A DNA stretch of 64,000 bases from JBJSXJ01 sp044235425 (GTDB lineage Bacteria > Planctomycetota > Planctomycetia > Pirellulales > Pirellulaceae). This document shows, in pieces, positions 16,940-25,159 of the stretch. The notes under the pieces were generated by a model, which worked only from the letters and a program-made list of their open reading frames with translations, made no database searches and had not been told where the DNA came from. A program made the translations under genes and the position numbers. The stretch spans positions 1-64,000 of the forward strand of contig JBIIHW010000007.1 of NCBI GenBank assembly GCA_044235425.1, written 5' to 3'. How positions within the stretch are numbered: position 1 is the first letter of the stretch; every line of letters starts with the position of its first letter.

Positions 16940-17404
16940 ATGACTACCTTCTACGTCGCCACCCTCGCCCGATACGTTTTGGTCGAGGCCGCCAACGAAA
17001 CCGAAGCTCGCCAGTTGGGCGCGGCGGCGCTCCACGAACTGTACGCCGATCTGCGGGCGAAGCTGGGCCGCGACGTCCCGATTGAAATCCGCACCGTTCG
17101 CCTGGCGACCAGCGACGAGATCGATCTGTGTCGCTGGCACCACCGCATGCTCGCCGCCGAGCGGAAGTCGATCACCGGCCTCCCGCGTCCGGGCGATCGC
17201 ATCCGACTGCTGGTCATGCGCGACGATCCCGATCCGATTCCGACTGGCACGCTCGGAACCGTCGTCAGCTGCTACCGCCACGGCGACGGTGGGAATGCAT
17301 GGCATCAGATCGACGTCGCCTGGGACAACGGACGGACGCTGATGCTGGTGTTCCCACCGGACCAGTTCGAAATCATCAAGCGGGCTGCGCCCGACAAATC
17401 CTGA
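16940..17404 (+). CDS. DUF4314-containing protein
   Basis: A 154-aa protein. The C-terminal half is a DUF4314-like beta-barrel (PGDRIRLLVMRDD, IPTGTLGTVVSCY, IDVAWDNGRTLMLVFP). The N-terminal 75 residues form an alpha/beta domain (TTFYVATLARYVLVEAANE). DUF4314 proteins are common in phages and ICEs with no assigned role. The start at 16940 is chosen because CAGGAG lies 8 bp upstream. It is last in the plus-strand block and converges on the DUF1937 gene. Confidence 0.7.
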   Translation: MTTFYVATLARYVLVEAANETEARQLGAAALHELYADLRAKLGRDVPIEIRTVRLATSDEIDLCRWHHRMLAAERKSITGLPRPGDRIRLLVMRDDPDPIPTGTLGTVVSCYRHGDGGNAWHQIDVAWDNGRTLMLVFPPDQFEIIKRAAPDKS

Positions 17405-17419
17405 CACGCGGTTCAAGAC

Positions 17420-17791
17420 TCAACCCTCGTCGTTCGCTGTGGCACGAATCAACATCTGCGACACATTGAACTCGTCTGGTCGGAGATAGCGGATCGGCAG
17501 ATCCATCTCGATCGCCAAGTCGATCTCCGCTTGGACACCCCGACTTTCTCGCCAACCGTCCAGCATCAGTACGACCAGTTCGTCGCATGCTTCGAGCATC
17601 CGGCGGTCGAAGGCTTCCCAAGACGTCCAATCGCTGGGGACGCCGTTCGCGGCGATGGGGTGGCTATGGCTGATCGGCGAAAACACCTGGTGTCCCGCCC
17701 GGATAAGTTGGGCGGCGACGCGAGTCGCAATCGTGAACCTCTGTTCGCGCACGGCGGGGTCGACGTGCGAGTAAGGTGACGCCAGGTACAT
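17420..17791 (-). CDS. DUF1937 (nucleoside 2-deoxyribosyltransferase-like) protein
   Basis: A 123-aa protein with MYLASPYSHxD at the N-terminus, GHQVFSPISHSHP in the middle, and a C-terminal CDELVVLMLDGWRESRGVQAEIDLA. This is the DUF1937 pattern, related to nucleoside deoxyribosyltransferases. In phages such enzymes are thought to act on nucleotide metabolism. The ATG shares one base with the stop of the ParB-methyltransferase gene upstream (TGATG), so it is the last gene of the long minus-strand operon. Confidence 0.8.
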   Translation of the reverse strand: MYLASPYSHVDPAVREQRFTIATRVAAQLIRAGHQVFSPISHSHPIAANGVPSDWTSWEAFDRRMLEACDELVVLMLDGWRESRGVQAEIDLAIEMDLPIRYLRPDEFNVSQMLIRATANDEG

Positions 17792-19185
17792 CACGCTGCT
17801 TTCTCCTTCTGGGCCGATACTCGTTCGGCCTTCTTGCCGGTGAACTTCTCGAATCTCTGGACGATGACATCGCAGTACAGCGCATCGAGTTCCATCAAGA
17901 ATGCGCGCCGTCCCGTCTGCTCGGCCGCAATCAACGTTGAGCCGCTGCCGCCGAAGAGGTCGAGCACGTTTTCGCCGGCCCGCGACGAATACTGCATCGC
18001 CCGCGTCGCCAGCTCGACGGGCTTCTCGGTCAAGTGAATCATGCTCTGCGGATTCACTTTCTTGACGTGCCACAGGTCCTGGGCGTTGTTGGGACCGAAG
18101 AACTCGTGTCCCTTACCTTCCTTCCAGCCGTAGAAGGCCAGCTCAAAACAACCCATGAAGTCCTTGCGGGTGAGCACCGGGTGCTGTTTGTCCCAGACGA
18201 TCCCCTGCGAGAAGTACAGGCCGTTTGCCTTCAACACGGGTGGATAATTCCCGAGGTTGGCGTAGCCGCCCCAAATGTAAAACCCTCGGCCAGGTTCAAG
18301 CACGCGAGCCATGTTGCCGAACCAGGCGGCGAGCAACCGGTCGAACTCGTCGTCCGACACAAAGTCATTCGCCAGCGGACGATCCTTCGCCCGCAACTTC
18401 TTGCCGGTTGGTTTCGACTTCTCCGGATGCCGGGCCAAGTCGAACTTCTGGTGATGCTCCGCGCCCACCTTGGTTTTACCGCGAGCGATATCGAACGCCG
18501 CAATCCCTTGGCCTGATCGCAGCTTCTTGGCGGCACTGTCGTTGGAGAAGGAACTCAGGCCGGCTGCGATCGCGTTATTCGAACGTGGTTCGACTTTCAC
18601 GTTGTACGGCGGATCAGTGTTGACCAGATGAATGACCTGGCCAGCGAGCAGGCGATCAACGTCGGCGGGCGAACTGCTGTCGCCGCACAACAGGCGATGC
18701 TCACCCAGGATCCAAAGGTCACCCGGCTGCGTGATTGCAGCGTCGGGTGGCGCCGGCACGTCATCGGGATCACACAGCCCTTCCTTGAGATCGGGATTGA
18801 GCAGCTTGGCCAGTTCGTCCTGGTCGAAGCCCAGCAGGTCGAGATCAAAGCCGGCGTCGCCGAGCTGCGATAATTCGATCGGCAGCAAGTCGTAGTTCCA
18901 GTCCGACAGCTCCGAGGTCTTGTTATCGGCGATGCGGTAAGCCTTGATCTGTTCGGGCGACAGGTCCTTGGCGACGTGGACCGGCACCTTGTCGAGCCCC
19001 AGTTTCTGCGCCGCCTTGAACCGCGTATGGCCGCAGATGATCACACCATCGGCGTCGACGACGATCGGCTGGCGGAAACCAAACTCGCGAATCGAACCGG
19101 CGACCGCGTCCACGGCGTCTTCGTTCACGCGCGGGTTGTTGGCGTAGGGTGTGATCTTGGAAAGCGACCAAAGTTCAATCTTCAT
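17791..19185 (-). CDS. ParB-nuclease-domain DNA methyltransferase
   Basis: A 464-aa fusion. Residues 1-110 form a ParB/sulfiredoxin-like domain (ITPYANNPRVNEDAV, IICGHTRFKAAQKLGL, KAYRIADNK). Residues 165-450 form a beta-class amino methyltransferase: catalytic motif IV is TDPPYNV, followed by MIHLTEKPVELATRAM and the SAM-binding NVLDLFGGSGSTLIA. Such ParB-MTase fusions are common in phages and probably protect element DNA by adenine or cytosine-N4 methylation. The start at 19185 has a textbook Shine-Dalgarno (AGGAGGTGAACTGC). A 43-bp block shared with 3881-3923 lies upstream. Confidence 0.85.
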   Translation of the reverse strand: MKIELWSLSKITPYANNPRVNEDAVDAVAGSIREFGFRQPIVVDADGVIICGHTRFKAAQKLGLDKVPVHVAKDLSPEQIKAYRIADNKTSELSDWNYDLLPIELSQLGDAGFDLDLLGFDQDELAKLLNPDLKEGLCDPDDVPAPPDAAITQPGDLWILGEHRLLCGDSSSPADVDRLLAGQVIHLVNTDPPYNVKVEPRSNNAIAAGLSSFSNDSAAKKLRSGQGIAAFDIARGKTKVGAEHHQKFDLARHPEKSKPTGKKLRAKDRPLANDFVSDDEFDRLLAAWFGNMARVLEPGRGFYIWGGYANLGNYPPVLKANGLYFSQGIVWDKQHPVLTRKDFMGCFELAFYGWKEGKGHEFFGPNNAQDLWHVKKVNPQSMIHLTEKPVELATRAMQYSSRAGENVLDLFGGSGSTLIAAEQTGRRAFLMELDALYCDVIVQRFEKFTGKKAERVSAQKEKAA

Positions 19186-19240
19186 GCAGTTCACCTCCTG
19201 TGAATGGTGCCGATCGATCGGAAAAAACCGGACCGGACCG

Positions 19241-19283
19241 GACAAACAAACTCTGTCTAACTTGGCGATGGTTCCGCGTGGCC
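19241..19283 (-). promoter_or_regulatory. Conserved 43-bp upstream block, copy B
   Basis: On the minus strand it reads GGAAC, TCGC, TTAG and AGTTTGTTTG in the same register as copy A (3881-3923). It lies 56 bp upstream of the methyltransferase start at 19185. Confidence 0.45.
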
Positions 19284-19540
19284 TCGACTGGCCCACATCG
19301 CGGGGAAGTACCTACGCCGGCCATTTGCTCTGCCACTTTGGCAGACTCGGCGTGGGCCACCGTGTGGCCGCGTGTCGCGCTGGTTCGAGTGATTGGCCAG
19401 GAGGCCAGACTTGCGCGGCGCGTCGGACGTGGGCCAACGTGTCGCGTTGTGTTGCGACACATTGGGAGGCCGGCGACCGTATCGACGATCGTCTGGTGGT
19501 CCCGATTGCGCCGGACCGGCACACTGGTTCGCGTGCTGGT

Positions 19541-19592
19541 GGTGCTGGTGGGTGGTCCGCCTATATATATAGGCGGGACCACCACCAGCACC
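19541..19592. repeat. 52-bp near-perfect palindrome with TA-rich centre
   Basis: GGTGCTGGTGGGTGGTCCGCC leads into TATATATA and then GGCGGGACCACCACCAGCACC. The arms differ only by one shifted base. GGGACC units repeat three more times up to 19640. It lies just past the 3' end of the primase gene. Confidence 0.65.
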
Positions 19593-19618
19593 CCTGCTGG
19601 TCCGGCGATGCGGGACCA

Positions 19619-21538
19619 TCAGGGACCACCGGGACCACCAGCCTTCGATAAGCGGTAGGCGGGTTCCTGGCGGGTGTTCTTTTGCACGGTGCATGGGACC
19701 ACTTTTCCTTCCTCAACAAGGCCGTCGAGCACAGCTTGAATTGATCGCGCGCCGACCCCAGCGTGCTCGCGGATGACCCGCGACGTTTCGCCATTTGGGA
19801 ACTGCTCCAAGGCCTCCAGAACCGCTTCCCGTTGGCGTTGGAGTTTGGTGTCTTGCTGGCGCTGTTTGCGTCGTTCTGTGGCCTCTTCCTCGCCGGCTGC
19901 TCGTTCCGAATAGGCCTCGGCGGCGCTGACGACCTCGACTTCCCAGTGTCGCCCGTTCGCATCCTGGCGAGTCCCTTCGTCAATGTTCACGCCCCATAAC
20001 CCGCTGTGCCCGGCGCTGCCGCCGACGGACATCCACAGTTCATGGTGTCCGCCGCGATCCGGGTCATAGCGCACGCGGCGGTTGAGCAGAATCCATTGGC
20101 GCACGAACTCCTGGAATCCAGCCCAGGCGATGTTCTCCAGCTCGGCTGGCTCGTAGGGATCGGCGATGCCTTTCTTCAGGTGGTGACACAGGATTGGCGT
20201 ACAACCCGTTTCCTGTGCCAGATCCCCGAGCGATTTTAGGAACGATCCAACGGTGAACAAGTTGCCGGCGCTATCGCCGAGCGTCAGCATCATCAGGTAA
20301 GTGGGATCGAGGATCAGGACTTCGAGTTGGTACGTCTCGATGAACCGTCTGAGGGCCGCGGTATGCAGGTTGTCGCCGAGCTGCGGCACTTGGAACGACC
20401 AAAATGCACTGTCGAACTCACGCAGCTGCTGGCCCTTGGCATCCGCGATTCGCCGGGCGGTTTCCTGAATGGTTGCAGCTCCGGACTCGCCGGACATGAC
20501 TCCCACGCGAGCGGATTTCGTCACATTGAATTGGCCGAGGAACAAGCCTTCGTGCGACAGCGACAAAGCCAGATCGATGCTGATGTTGGTCTTGAGCGTC
20601 TTCTTTGGCCCGGCGATCACACCAGGTTGCCCACGCACTAGAATCCCGTCGATCAGGTACGTCAGCTCGTATTGATTCTCGTCCAGCTCGCGGGAAGTAA
20701 TCGCCTGGAACTGCAACTGGCTGGGTTGGCCCTCGTCGAACAGTTGTTTCCAGTGGTCTTCCGTGATTGCCGTCGCGATCTGGTCCGGTTCGTACCGCGA
20801 CACACTTTCGGCGATCCGCGCCACCTCGGCCGGCGACATGGGAGGCGAGCAACGGTCCAGATTGGCTTGGATTAGGGCCGCCGAAATCTCGGACCGCGAC
20901 ATGCCAACGCGGCGCATCGTCCCCGCCAGGCGGGCCAACGTGGCGTTGCGTTGCCCGCTGGGGATTTGGTTCGCCACGGGCGCGCCGGCCGCGACACGTG
21001 GCGACGTGGGCGACGACGTGGCCGTTCCGTCCAGTGCGGCGACGAGCCACTCCGGCGGTTCGCGTAGCTGCTCTCTCGGCTGGTCCAGTTCCATGCCCGG
21101 CACGAACCGGTAGACCTTTCCGCCAACCTGGGAAGGCGGGACCAGGATGTAGCCACCGTCGGCGCGAACGTCCACTCGCGGGGCGAGCTGGCCGGTCTGG
21201 CACCGATAGTTCCGGCCCACGGGTGCGCGAAAGATGTAGTGTTTTCCGCCTCGTGGCGTGACGGTCAGCGCGCCGGTGGTCAGTTCACTCAGTCGATCGG
21301 GGTCGTCGACAAGCCAGGCGTTGTCGGGCCCATCGACGTCGATGACGACGAGCCCTGCCGTCGGAATCGCGACGTTGGCCTTGGGGTGTTTGCTCCACCA
21401 GGCCTCGATCTGTTCGGTATCCGTGGTGGCATCCAGGAATCCACGAGCTGTCATCGGCTGTTTGCGACCCGGCGCGCACGGAAAGACCCCGTAACCAAGT
21501 TCCGCAAACCGCAGTGCCGCTGTCAGGAATTCATTCAT
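19619..21538 (-). CDS. Bifunctional primase-polymerase / AAA ATPase
   Basis: A 639-aa replication protein. The N-terminal prim-pol domain (about 1-180) has FPCAPGRKQP, the catalytic VVIDVDG and TPRGGKHYIF. A middle linker contains a primase C-terminal-like segment (GTMRRVGMSRSEISAALIQAN). The AAA_25 ATPase follows, with a Walker A of GPKKTLKT (Lys/Thr present, central Gly replaced by Leu, as in many of these proteins) and Walker B LEVLILDPTYLMM. The C-terminus is a winged helix (GETSRVIREHAGVGARSIQAVL). The ATG at 21538 overlaps the end of the SprT-like gene. It primes and unwinds DNA for element replication. Confidence 0.88.
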   Translation of the reverse strand: MNEFLTAALRFAELGYGVFPCAPGRKQPMTARGFLDATTDTEQIEAWWSKHPKANVAIPTAGLVVIDVDGPDNAWLVDDPDRLSELTTGALTVTPRGGKHYIFRAPVGRNYRCQTGQLAPRVDVRADGGYILVPPSQVGGKVYRFVPGMELDQPREQLREPPEWLVAALDGTATSSPTSPRVAAGAPVANQIPSGQRNATLARLAGTMRRVGMSRSEISAALIQANLDRCSPPMSPAEVARIAESVSRYEPDQIATAITEDHWKQLFDEGQPSQLQFQAITSRELDENQYELTYLIDGILVRGQPGVIAGPKKTLKTNISIDLALSLSHEGLFLGQFNVTKSARVGVMSGESGAATIQETARRIADAKGQQLREFDSAFWSFQVPQLGDNLHTAALRRFIETYQLEVLILDPTYLMMLTLGDSAGNLFTVGSFLKSLGDLAQETGCTPILCHHLKKGIADPYEPAELENIAWAGFQEFVRQWILLNRRVRYDPDRGGHHELWMSVGGSAGHSGLWGVNIDEGTRQDANGRHWEVEVVSAAEAYSERAAGEEEATERRKQRQQDTKLQRQREAVLEALEQFPNGETSRVIREHAGVGARSIQAVLDGLVEEGKVVPCTVQKNTRQEPAYRLSKAGGPGGP

Positions 21539-21794
21539 GCCCGTTGCGGTACCCCAATCGCCAGAGTGCCCGCGCGGCGTCGTGGGCGAATTGCTCGACA
21601 AATGCCTCGTCGATGTGCCACCCGGCGGCGTGGAGCAATTCGTGGATCAGGACCTCGAGCCGTTCCTCTCCGCGCAGCGTGGTCGATACTCGGATCTCCT
21701 TGTTCTGGGTCGTCGGGCCGTCGCAGTCGCCACGGTTGCCCAGGTTGGGTGCGAATCGCAACTGCCAGCATCTGTTGAGAATGCGAATCCGCAT
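21531..21794 (-). CDS. Small SprT-like HExxH protein
   Basis: An 87-aa minimal zincin-like protein. EVLIHELLHAAGWHIDEAFVEQFAHD holds HELLH plus a downstream His, as in SprT/WLM-type minimal metalloproteases. It overlaps the primase start by 8 bp and begins 3 bp after the stop of the 46-aa gene, so it is embedded in a tightly coupled operon. Family knowledge: SprT-like enzymes degrade DNA-protein crosslinks, which would suit a replication operon. Confidence 0.7.
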   Translation of the reverse strand: MRIRILNRCWQLRFAPNLGNRGDCDGPTTQNKEIRVSTTLRGEERLEVLIHELLHAAGWHIDEAFVEQFAHDAARALWRLGYRNGHE

Positions 21795-21797
21795 GTG

Positions 21798-21938
21798 TCA
21801 CCGCTTCGGCGATCGTGAATGGGTGGTGTCCGGCGGCCACACGTATCCGCGCCACGAGCAGAGCCACTTGAGGCGCGGCTTGTCCTGACGCCAGTAACGA
21901 TGCAGCCAGTCGAGCAGATCGATGCCGTCGAATTTCAT
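21798..21938 (-). CDS. 46-aa Trp/Arg-rich small protein
   Basis: A small gene reading MKFDGIDLLDWLHRYWRQ, then KPRLKWLCSWRGYVWPP. It has five tryptophans and many basic residues in 46 aa. Support is positional: its ATG overlaps the stop of the dATP/dGTP diphosphohydrolase by 4 bp (ATGA), its TGA is 3 bp before the next ATG, and without it there would be a coding gap in the operon. The function is unknown. Confidence 0.55.
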   Translation of the reverse strand: MKFDGIDLLDWLHRYWRQDKPRLKWLCSWRGYVWPPDTTHSRSPKR

Positions 21939-22270
21939 TCATGCTCCCTCGCCGGTACGTCGATCAGGTCCGGACGCAGTTCCTCGAAGTGCATGATGGC
22001 GAACAGATTCCACGCGGCATGTGCCAAATGGTCTTCTCGGTCGTCGCCGGCCAGCCAGAGGTTCAGGTGCCGCAGCGCGTGATTGACGATCACCGACGCC
22101 GGGAAACCCTGTTCCCAATTGCGATCGCCGTACTTCGCAGCGCCTTCCGCGTAGGTCTCAGCAAGCCGCCGCAGTCCGATTGGCGAGATCAGGTCGAAAC
22201 GCTCGCGGTCGGCGTCACCGCTGCGCTTCGCGCCACTGGGGAATAGAATCGTGTCCGGGTGCATCGTCAT
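21935..22270 (-). CDS. dATP/dGTP diphosphohydrolase family protein
   Basis: A 111-aa all-helical MazG/HD-like domain. RFDLISPIGLRRLAETYAEGAAKYGDRNWEQG, ALRHLNLWLAGDDREDHLAHAAWNLFAIMHFEE are signatures of the phage dATP/dGTP diphosphohydrolase family (formerly DUF5664). Family knowledge: relatives trim dATP or dGTP pools during phage replication, in some phages for diaminopurine DNA. No PurZ-like gene is in the window. It is coupled to the 46-aa gene. Confidence 0.8.
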   Translation of the reverse strand: MTMHPDTILFPSGAKRSGDADRERFDLISPIGLRRLAETYAEGAAKYGDRNWEQGFPASVIVNHALRHLNLWLAGDDREDHLAHAAWNLFAIMHFEELRPDLIDVPAREHE

Positions 22271-22289
22271 AAAAACCTCCGAGTCGCGA

Positions 22290-22496
22290 TCAGCCTTCGC
22301 CCGGTTTACAACCGCAGCACATCACGCAGCCGCCGCAATCGGGGCAATCCTTCATTGAGGCGACGTCGAAACCACATTCGCTGCATTGCGACGGGGCGAG
22401 CGGCGTCAGGACGACGGTACGGGACGCCTGCACGGTGATGATCTCGGTGCTGGTGCGTTGCAGTAAGGCGACCTCGTCGTGAACTTCGATACGCAT
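22290..22496 (-). CDS. Small cysteine-rich zinc-ribbon protein
   Basis: A 68-aa protein with an N-terminal beta segment (MRIEVHDEVALLQRTSTE) and seven cysteines in CSECGF, CPDCGG and CVMCCGC. It is a small zinc-binding protein of unknown role. The start at 22496 has AAGGAG upstream; it lies 10 bp after the phosphoesterase gene. Confidence 0.65.
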   Translation of the reverse strand: MRIEVHDEVALLQRTSTEIITVQASRTVVLTPLAPSQCSECGFDVASMKDCPDCGGCVMCCGCKPGEG

Positions 22497-22506
22497 GGAG
22501 TGCTCC

Positions 22507-23187
22507 TTATCGGGACTTGAGAAGCCAGGGTTCAAACACTGCTCGTCGACCGTCGATGACCACGCCGCACCCGAGAATCGGTTTGGCGATGATCCGGCGT
22601 CCGTACTCGAATTGCAGGCGGCTGGCGTCGATGCCACAGCCCACCGACATGCCGAACACGCGGAACTCCGGGTTGGCCCACCATTTCACGCCGGCCTGGC
22701 TGTGAAAGTGGCCGATGACCGTCGACCGGAACTGGTCTTTCGCCTGCGCCAGCGCGGCGTCTTGTCCCGCGCGACCGCTGTCACCGTGCGAATAGACCAC
22801 GCCGTCGATCAACAACTTGGCGAACCTCGCATGGACATTCCAATCGAGCTCCCACAGGTCGGCGTAATCGCGGAGGAGCTGCGCCGGCAGCCCGATGGTC
22901 GCAGCTTGTCGCTCGGTCAGGGCGTCGTGATTGCCGATCAGCCAATCGGCCTTGGGAAACGCTCTGGCGAGCGTCGCCACCTGCCGGCGAGCGTTCTCGA
23001 ATTCCTGTGTGGCATTGCTCAGTGCGGGACTTTTTTCGTGGAAGCTGATTGACGCCCAATCCACCAGGTCGCCGATGTGCACCACGCGATTGATGCTGTG
23101 GTCATCAGCGACGCGTTTGAGGAAATCGACGTAACCGCGACGCATTCCGGGTGCATGTGTATCTCCAATGATCAGAACGCGAGCCAT
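22507..23187 (-). CDS. Calcineurin-like metallophosphoesterase
   Basis: A 226-aa protein with the full set of dimetal motifs: GDTHAPG (residue 8), HIGDLVDW (about 37), LIGNHDA (about 83), YSHGDSG (about 132) and IGHFHSQ (about 158). In phages these enzymes act as phosphodiesterases or protein phosphatases. It lies between the helicase and the small zinc-ribbon gene in the replication operon. The specific substrate is unknown. Confidence 0.85.
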   Translation of the reverse strand: MARVLIIGDTHAPGMRRGYVDFLKRVADDHSINRVVHIGDLVDWASISFHEKSPALSNATQEFENARRQVATLARAFPKADWLIGNHDALTERQAATIGLPAQLLRDYADLWELDWNVHARFAKLLIDGVVYSHGDSGRAGQDAALAQAKDQFRSTVIGHFHSQAGVKWWANPEFRVFGMSVGCGIDASRLQFEYGRRIIAKPILGCGVVIDGRRAVFEPWLLKSR

Positions 23188-23219
23188 GCAGTTTCCCTCG
23201 CTGCGACATTGCGGATGCG

Positions 23220-24923
23220 TCAGAACGGGATGTCGTCCAAGTCGACCGTCGCCCCTTGCGAATCCATGCCGGCGGTTGGCAGCGGCTCGGGCAGTTCACC
23301 GAGCTCGTAGTCGATAATCCGTTCGTACGGCTCACCGGCGACCGAACGGACGGTGATGGCCGTCGTTGTGGCCAGCGCCCCGCTTTGCGCCAATTCGACG
23401 GCGCGATCGGCGGTGTCGGGCACCGGATCAGGTGAGCGACGCTTCCACCACGCCACCGCTTTCTGTCGTGCGTAGCCCTGGTGCTCGAAGCAGATCCATT
23501 CCGATTTGTACTCGTGCCAGCCGACCTTGTAGTCGACGCGCATGGACTTCGGATCGTCTTTCGAGGCGCCACGTTTCGTATGGACGCCGTAGTGAACGTC
23601 GGACACGCGATAGGTCGTGACCGTGACCTGGCCCGAAAGGATGCCGGCCTCCGACGCCTTGGCCTCGTGCGCCGTCCGATCCGGAGGCGGGAATGCGTAG
23701 CCGCAGTCAGGGCAGCAGGCGTAGGCGATCGCGATCACCGAATGGCACTCGGGACATTCCTTGGCGGGCGCTTCGCCTGTGCCGACCCCCGGCTTGTCTT
23801 TGACCTTGATCTGATCGACCGGACCGTGACGCAGGACATTGCCGCCGAAGTCCAGGACGAGACAATTCTGTTTGCCCGGATGCAGCCGGAATCCCCGTCC
23901 GACCATCTGGTAATACAGCCCCGGCGACATCGTCGGTCGAAGCAGCGCGACACAATCGATCTGTGGTGCGTCAAACCCTGTCGTCAACACATTCACGTTG
24001 CACAGGTACTTGAGCGGCGCTCGCGGAAACAGACCGTTCGACTTCTCGCCACGAAACCGAGCCAACAGCTCGTCGCGCTCGCGCGCGGGAGTCTCACCGC
24101 AGACGAAACCGCACTCGAGGCCATGCTTGGCCTTCAGCGTGTCGACAACGTGGCGGCCATGCTTGACGCCGCTGGCGAAAATCAAACAGGCCTGACGGTC
24201 AGCCGTGTACGTCACGAGTTCGCGACACGCGGCCTCTACGAGCTCGTCCTGGTCCATCAGTCCCTCGACTTCGTCGGCGATGAACTCACCACCGCGGATG
24301 TGCAGGGTCGAGGTGTCAACCTTGGTCACGCCCGACTTGCTGACGAGTGGGCACAGGAAACCGTCACGGATCAGCTCTTTGATCCCGATCTCGTAGCAGA
24401 CCGCGTTCAGGAAATGCTCGGCGGAGCAGATCGGCCCGGCGTCGAGCCGGTACGGGGTCGCCGTGAGGCCGATCACGCGCAACTGTGGGTTGATCGCCTT
24501 CGCCTCCGCCAGGAACTGTCGATACATTCCCTCGCCATCGGTCGGAATGAGGTGGGCTTCGTCGACGATGATCAAGTCGAACGCGTCGAGCTCGCCGGCG
24601 CGCTTGTAGATCGACTGAATGCCGGCCACGATCACCCGTTGCCCGGTATCGCGCCGATTCAGACCGGCCGAGTACACGCCCACGGGTAGTTCGGGACAGA
24701 CCAGCTTCAGCTTGTCGACCGCCTGCTGCAGTAGCTCCTTCACGTGACTGACCACGAGCACGCGCCCATTCCAACGCGTCACCGCATCCCGGCAGATGGT
24801 CGCCAGGATCGGCGTCTTGCCGCCGGCTGTGGGAATCACGACGACCGGGTTGTCGTCGCGCTCGCGGAGGTGCCGGTACACCGCCGCGACGGCATCGAGT
24901 TGGTAGCTGCGCAGCTGGATCAA
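23220..24923 (-). CDS. Phage SF2 DEAD/DEAH helicase with zinc ribbon
   Basis: A 567-aa SSL2/RadD-like helicase. Q motif LRSYQLDAV, Walker A IPTAGGKT, DEAH motif IIVDEAHLIP, SAT-type GLTATPYR, motif VI QMVGRGFRL. After the helicase core comes a zinc ribbon (CPECHSVIAI, CCPDCGYAFPPP) and a C-terminal beta domain also found in phage and RadD helicases. The TTG start at 24923 is preferred: it directly begins the Q motif, has AGGAGA upstream and overlaps the DUF3310 stop (TTGA). Confidence 0.88.
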   Translation of the reverse strand: MIQLRSYQLDAVAAVYRHLRERDDNPVVVIPTAGGKTPILATICRDAVTRWNGRVLVVSHVKELLQQAVDKLKLVCPELPVGVYSAGLNRRDTGQRVIVAGIQSIYKRAGELDAFDLIIVDEAHLIPTDGEGMYRQFLAEAKAINPQLRVIGLTATPYRLDAGPICSAEHFLNAVCYEIGIKELIRDGFLCPLVSKSGVTKVDTSTLHIRGGEFIADEVEGLMDQDELVEAACRELVTYTADRQACLIFASGVKHGRHVVDTLKAKHGLECGFVCGETPARERDELLARFRGEKSNGLFPRAPLKYLCNVNVLTTGFDAPQIDCVALLRPTMSPGLYYQMVGRGFRLHPGKQNCLVLDFGGNVLRHGPVDQIKVKDKPGVGTGEAPAKECPECHSVIAIAYACCPDCGYAFPPPDRTAHEAKASEAGILSGQVTVTTYRVSDVHYGVHTKRGASKDDPKSMRVDYKVGWHEYKSEWICFEHQGYARQKAVAWWKRRSPDPVPDTADRAVELAQSGALATTTAITVRSVAGEPYERIIDYELGELPEPLPTAGMDSQGATVDLDDIPF

Positions 24924-25159
24924 ACTTGCGTCTCCTGTTCCAGCTTGTGAATCACACGGTCGAGGTACCAGCGAGCTTTCTTCAGGTCCTGGACCTCGCT
25001 GCCCTTGCGTCCGGCGCGAGCGATGTACTTCACGACATTGCCCAGATGAAACCCCAGCTCCCACGCCTCGATGGCGTCGATCGGCTCGATGCCCGAGTAC
25101 GTGTAATGAGTGGGACGGTTAATGGGGTCGCTGGTTGGATCGGGAGTACCAGCCATCAC
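24920..25159 (-). CDS. DUF3310 protein
   Basis: A 79-aa protein with the DUF3310 signature: INRPTHYTYSGIEPIDAIEAW, GNVVKYIARAGRKG, LKKARWYLDRVIHKLE. The family is widespread in phages and often annotated as nucleotide kinase-like, without proof. It is coupled on both sides: the ATG overlaps the stop of the DGQHR-type gene, and its TGA overlaps the helicase TTG. Confidence 0.85.
   Translation of the reverse strand: MMAGTPDPTSDPINRPTHYTYSGIEPIDAIEAWELGFHLGNVVKYIARAGRKGSEVQDLKKARWYLDRVIHKLEQETQV

Larger units (their letters stand above)
19186..19618. other. 433-bp intergenic region with conserved block and palindrome
   Basis: Lies between the primase stop and the methyltransferase start. It contains copy B of the 43-bp block (19241-19283), three GGACC repeats at about 19231-19242, and the 52-bp palindrome at 19541-19592. 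No gene fits. It is a candidate origin or control region. Confidence 0.5.

Noticed and set aside
21935..22270. Diaminopurine (Z-genome) biosynthesis
   Set aside because: Only the dATP/dGTP diphosphohydrolase is present; no PurZ-like synthase or matching polymerase is in the window.
23481..24689. 402-codon plus-strand open frame
   Set aside because: Antisense to the phage helicase, whose motifs are complete on the other strand.
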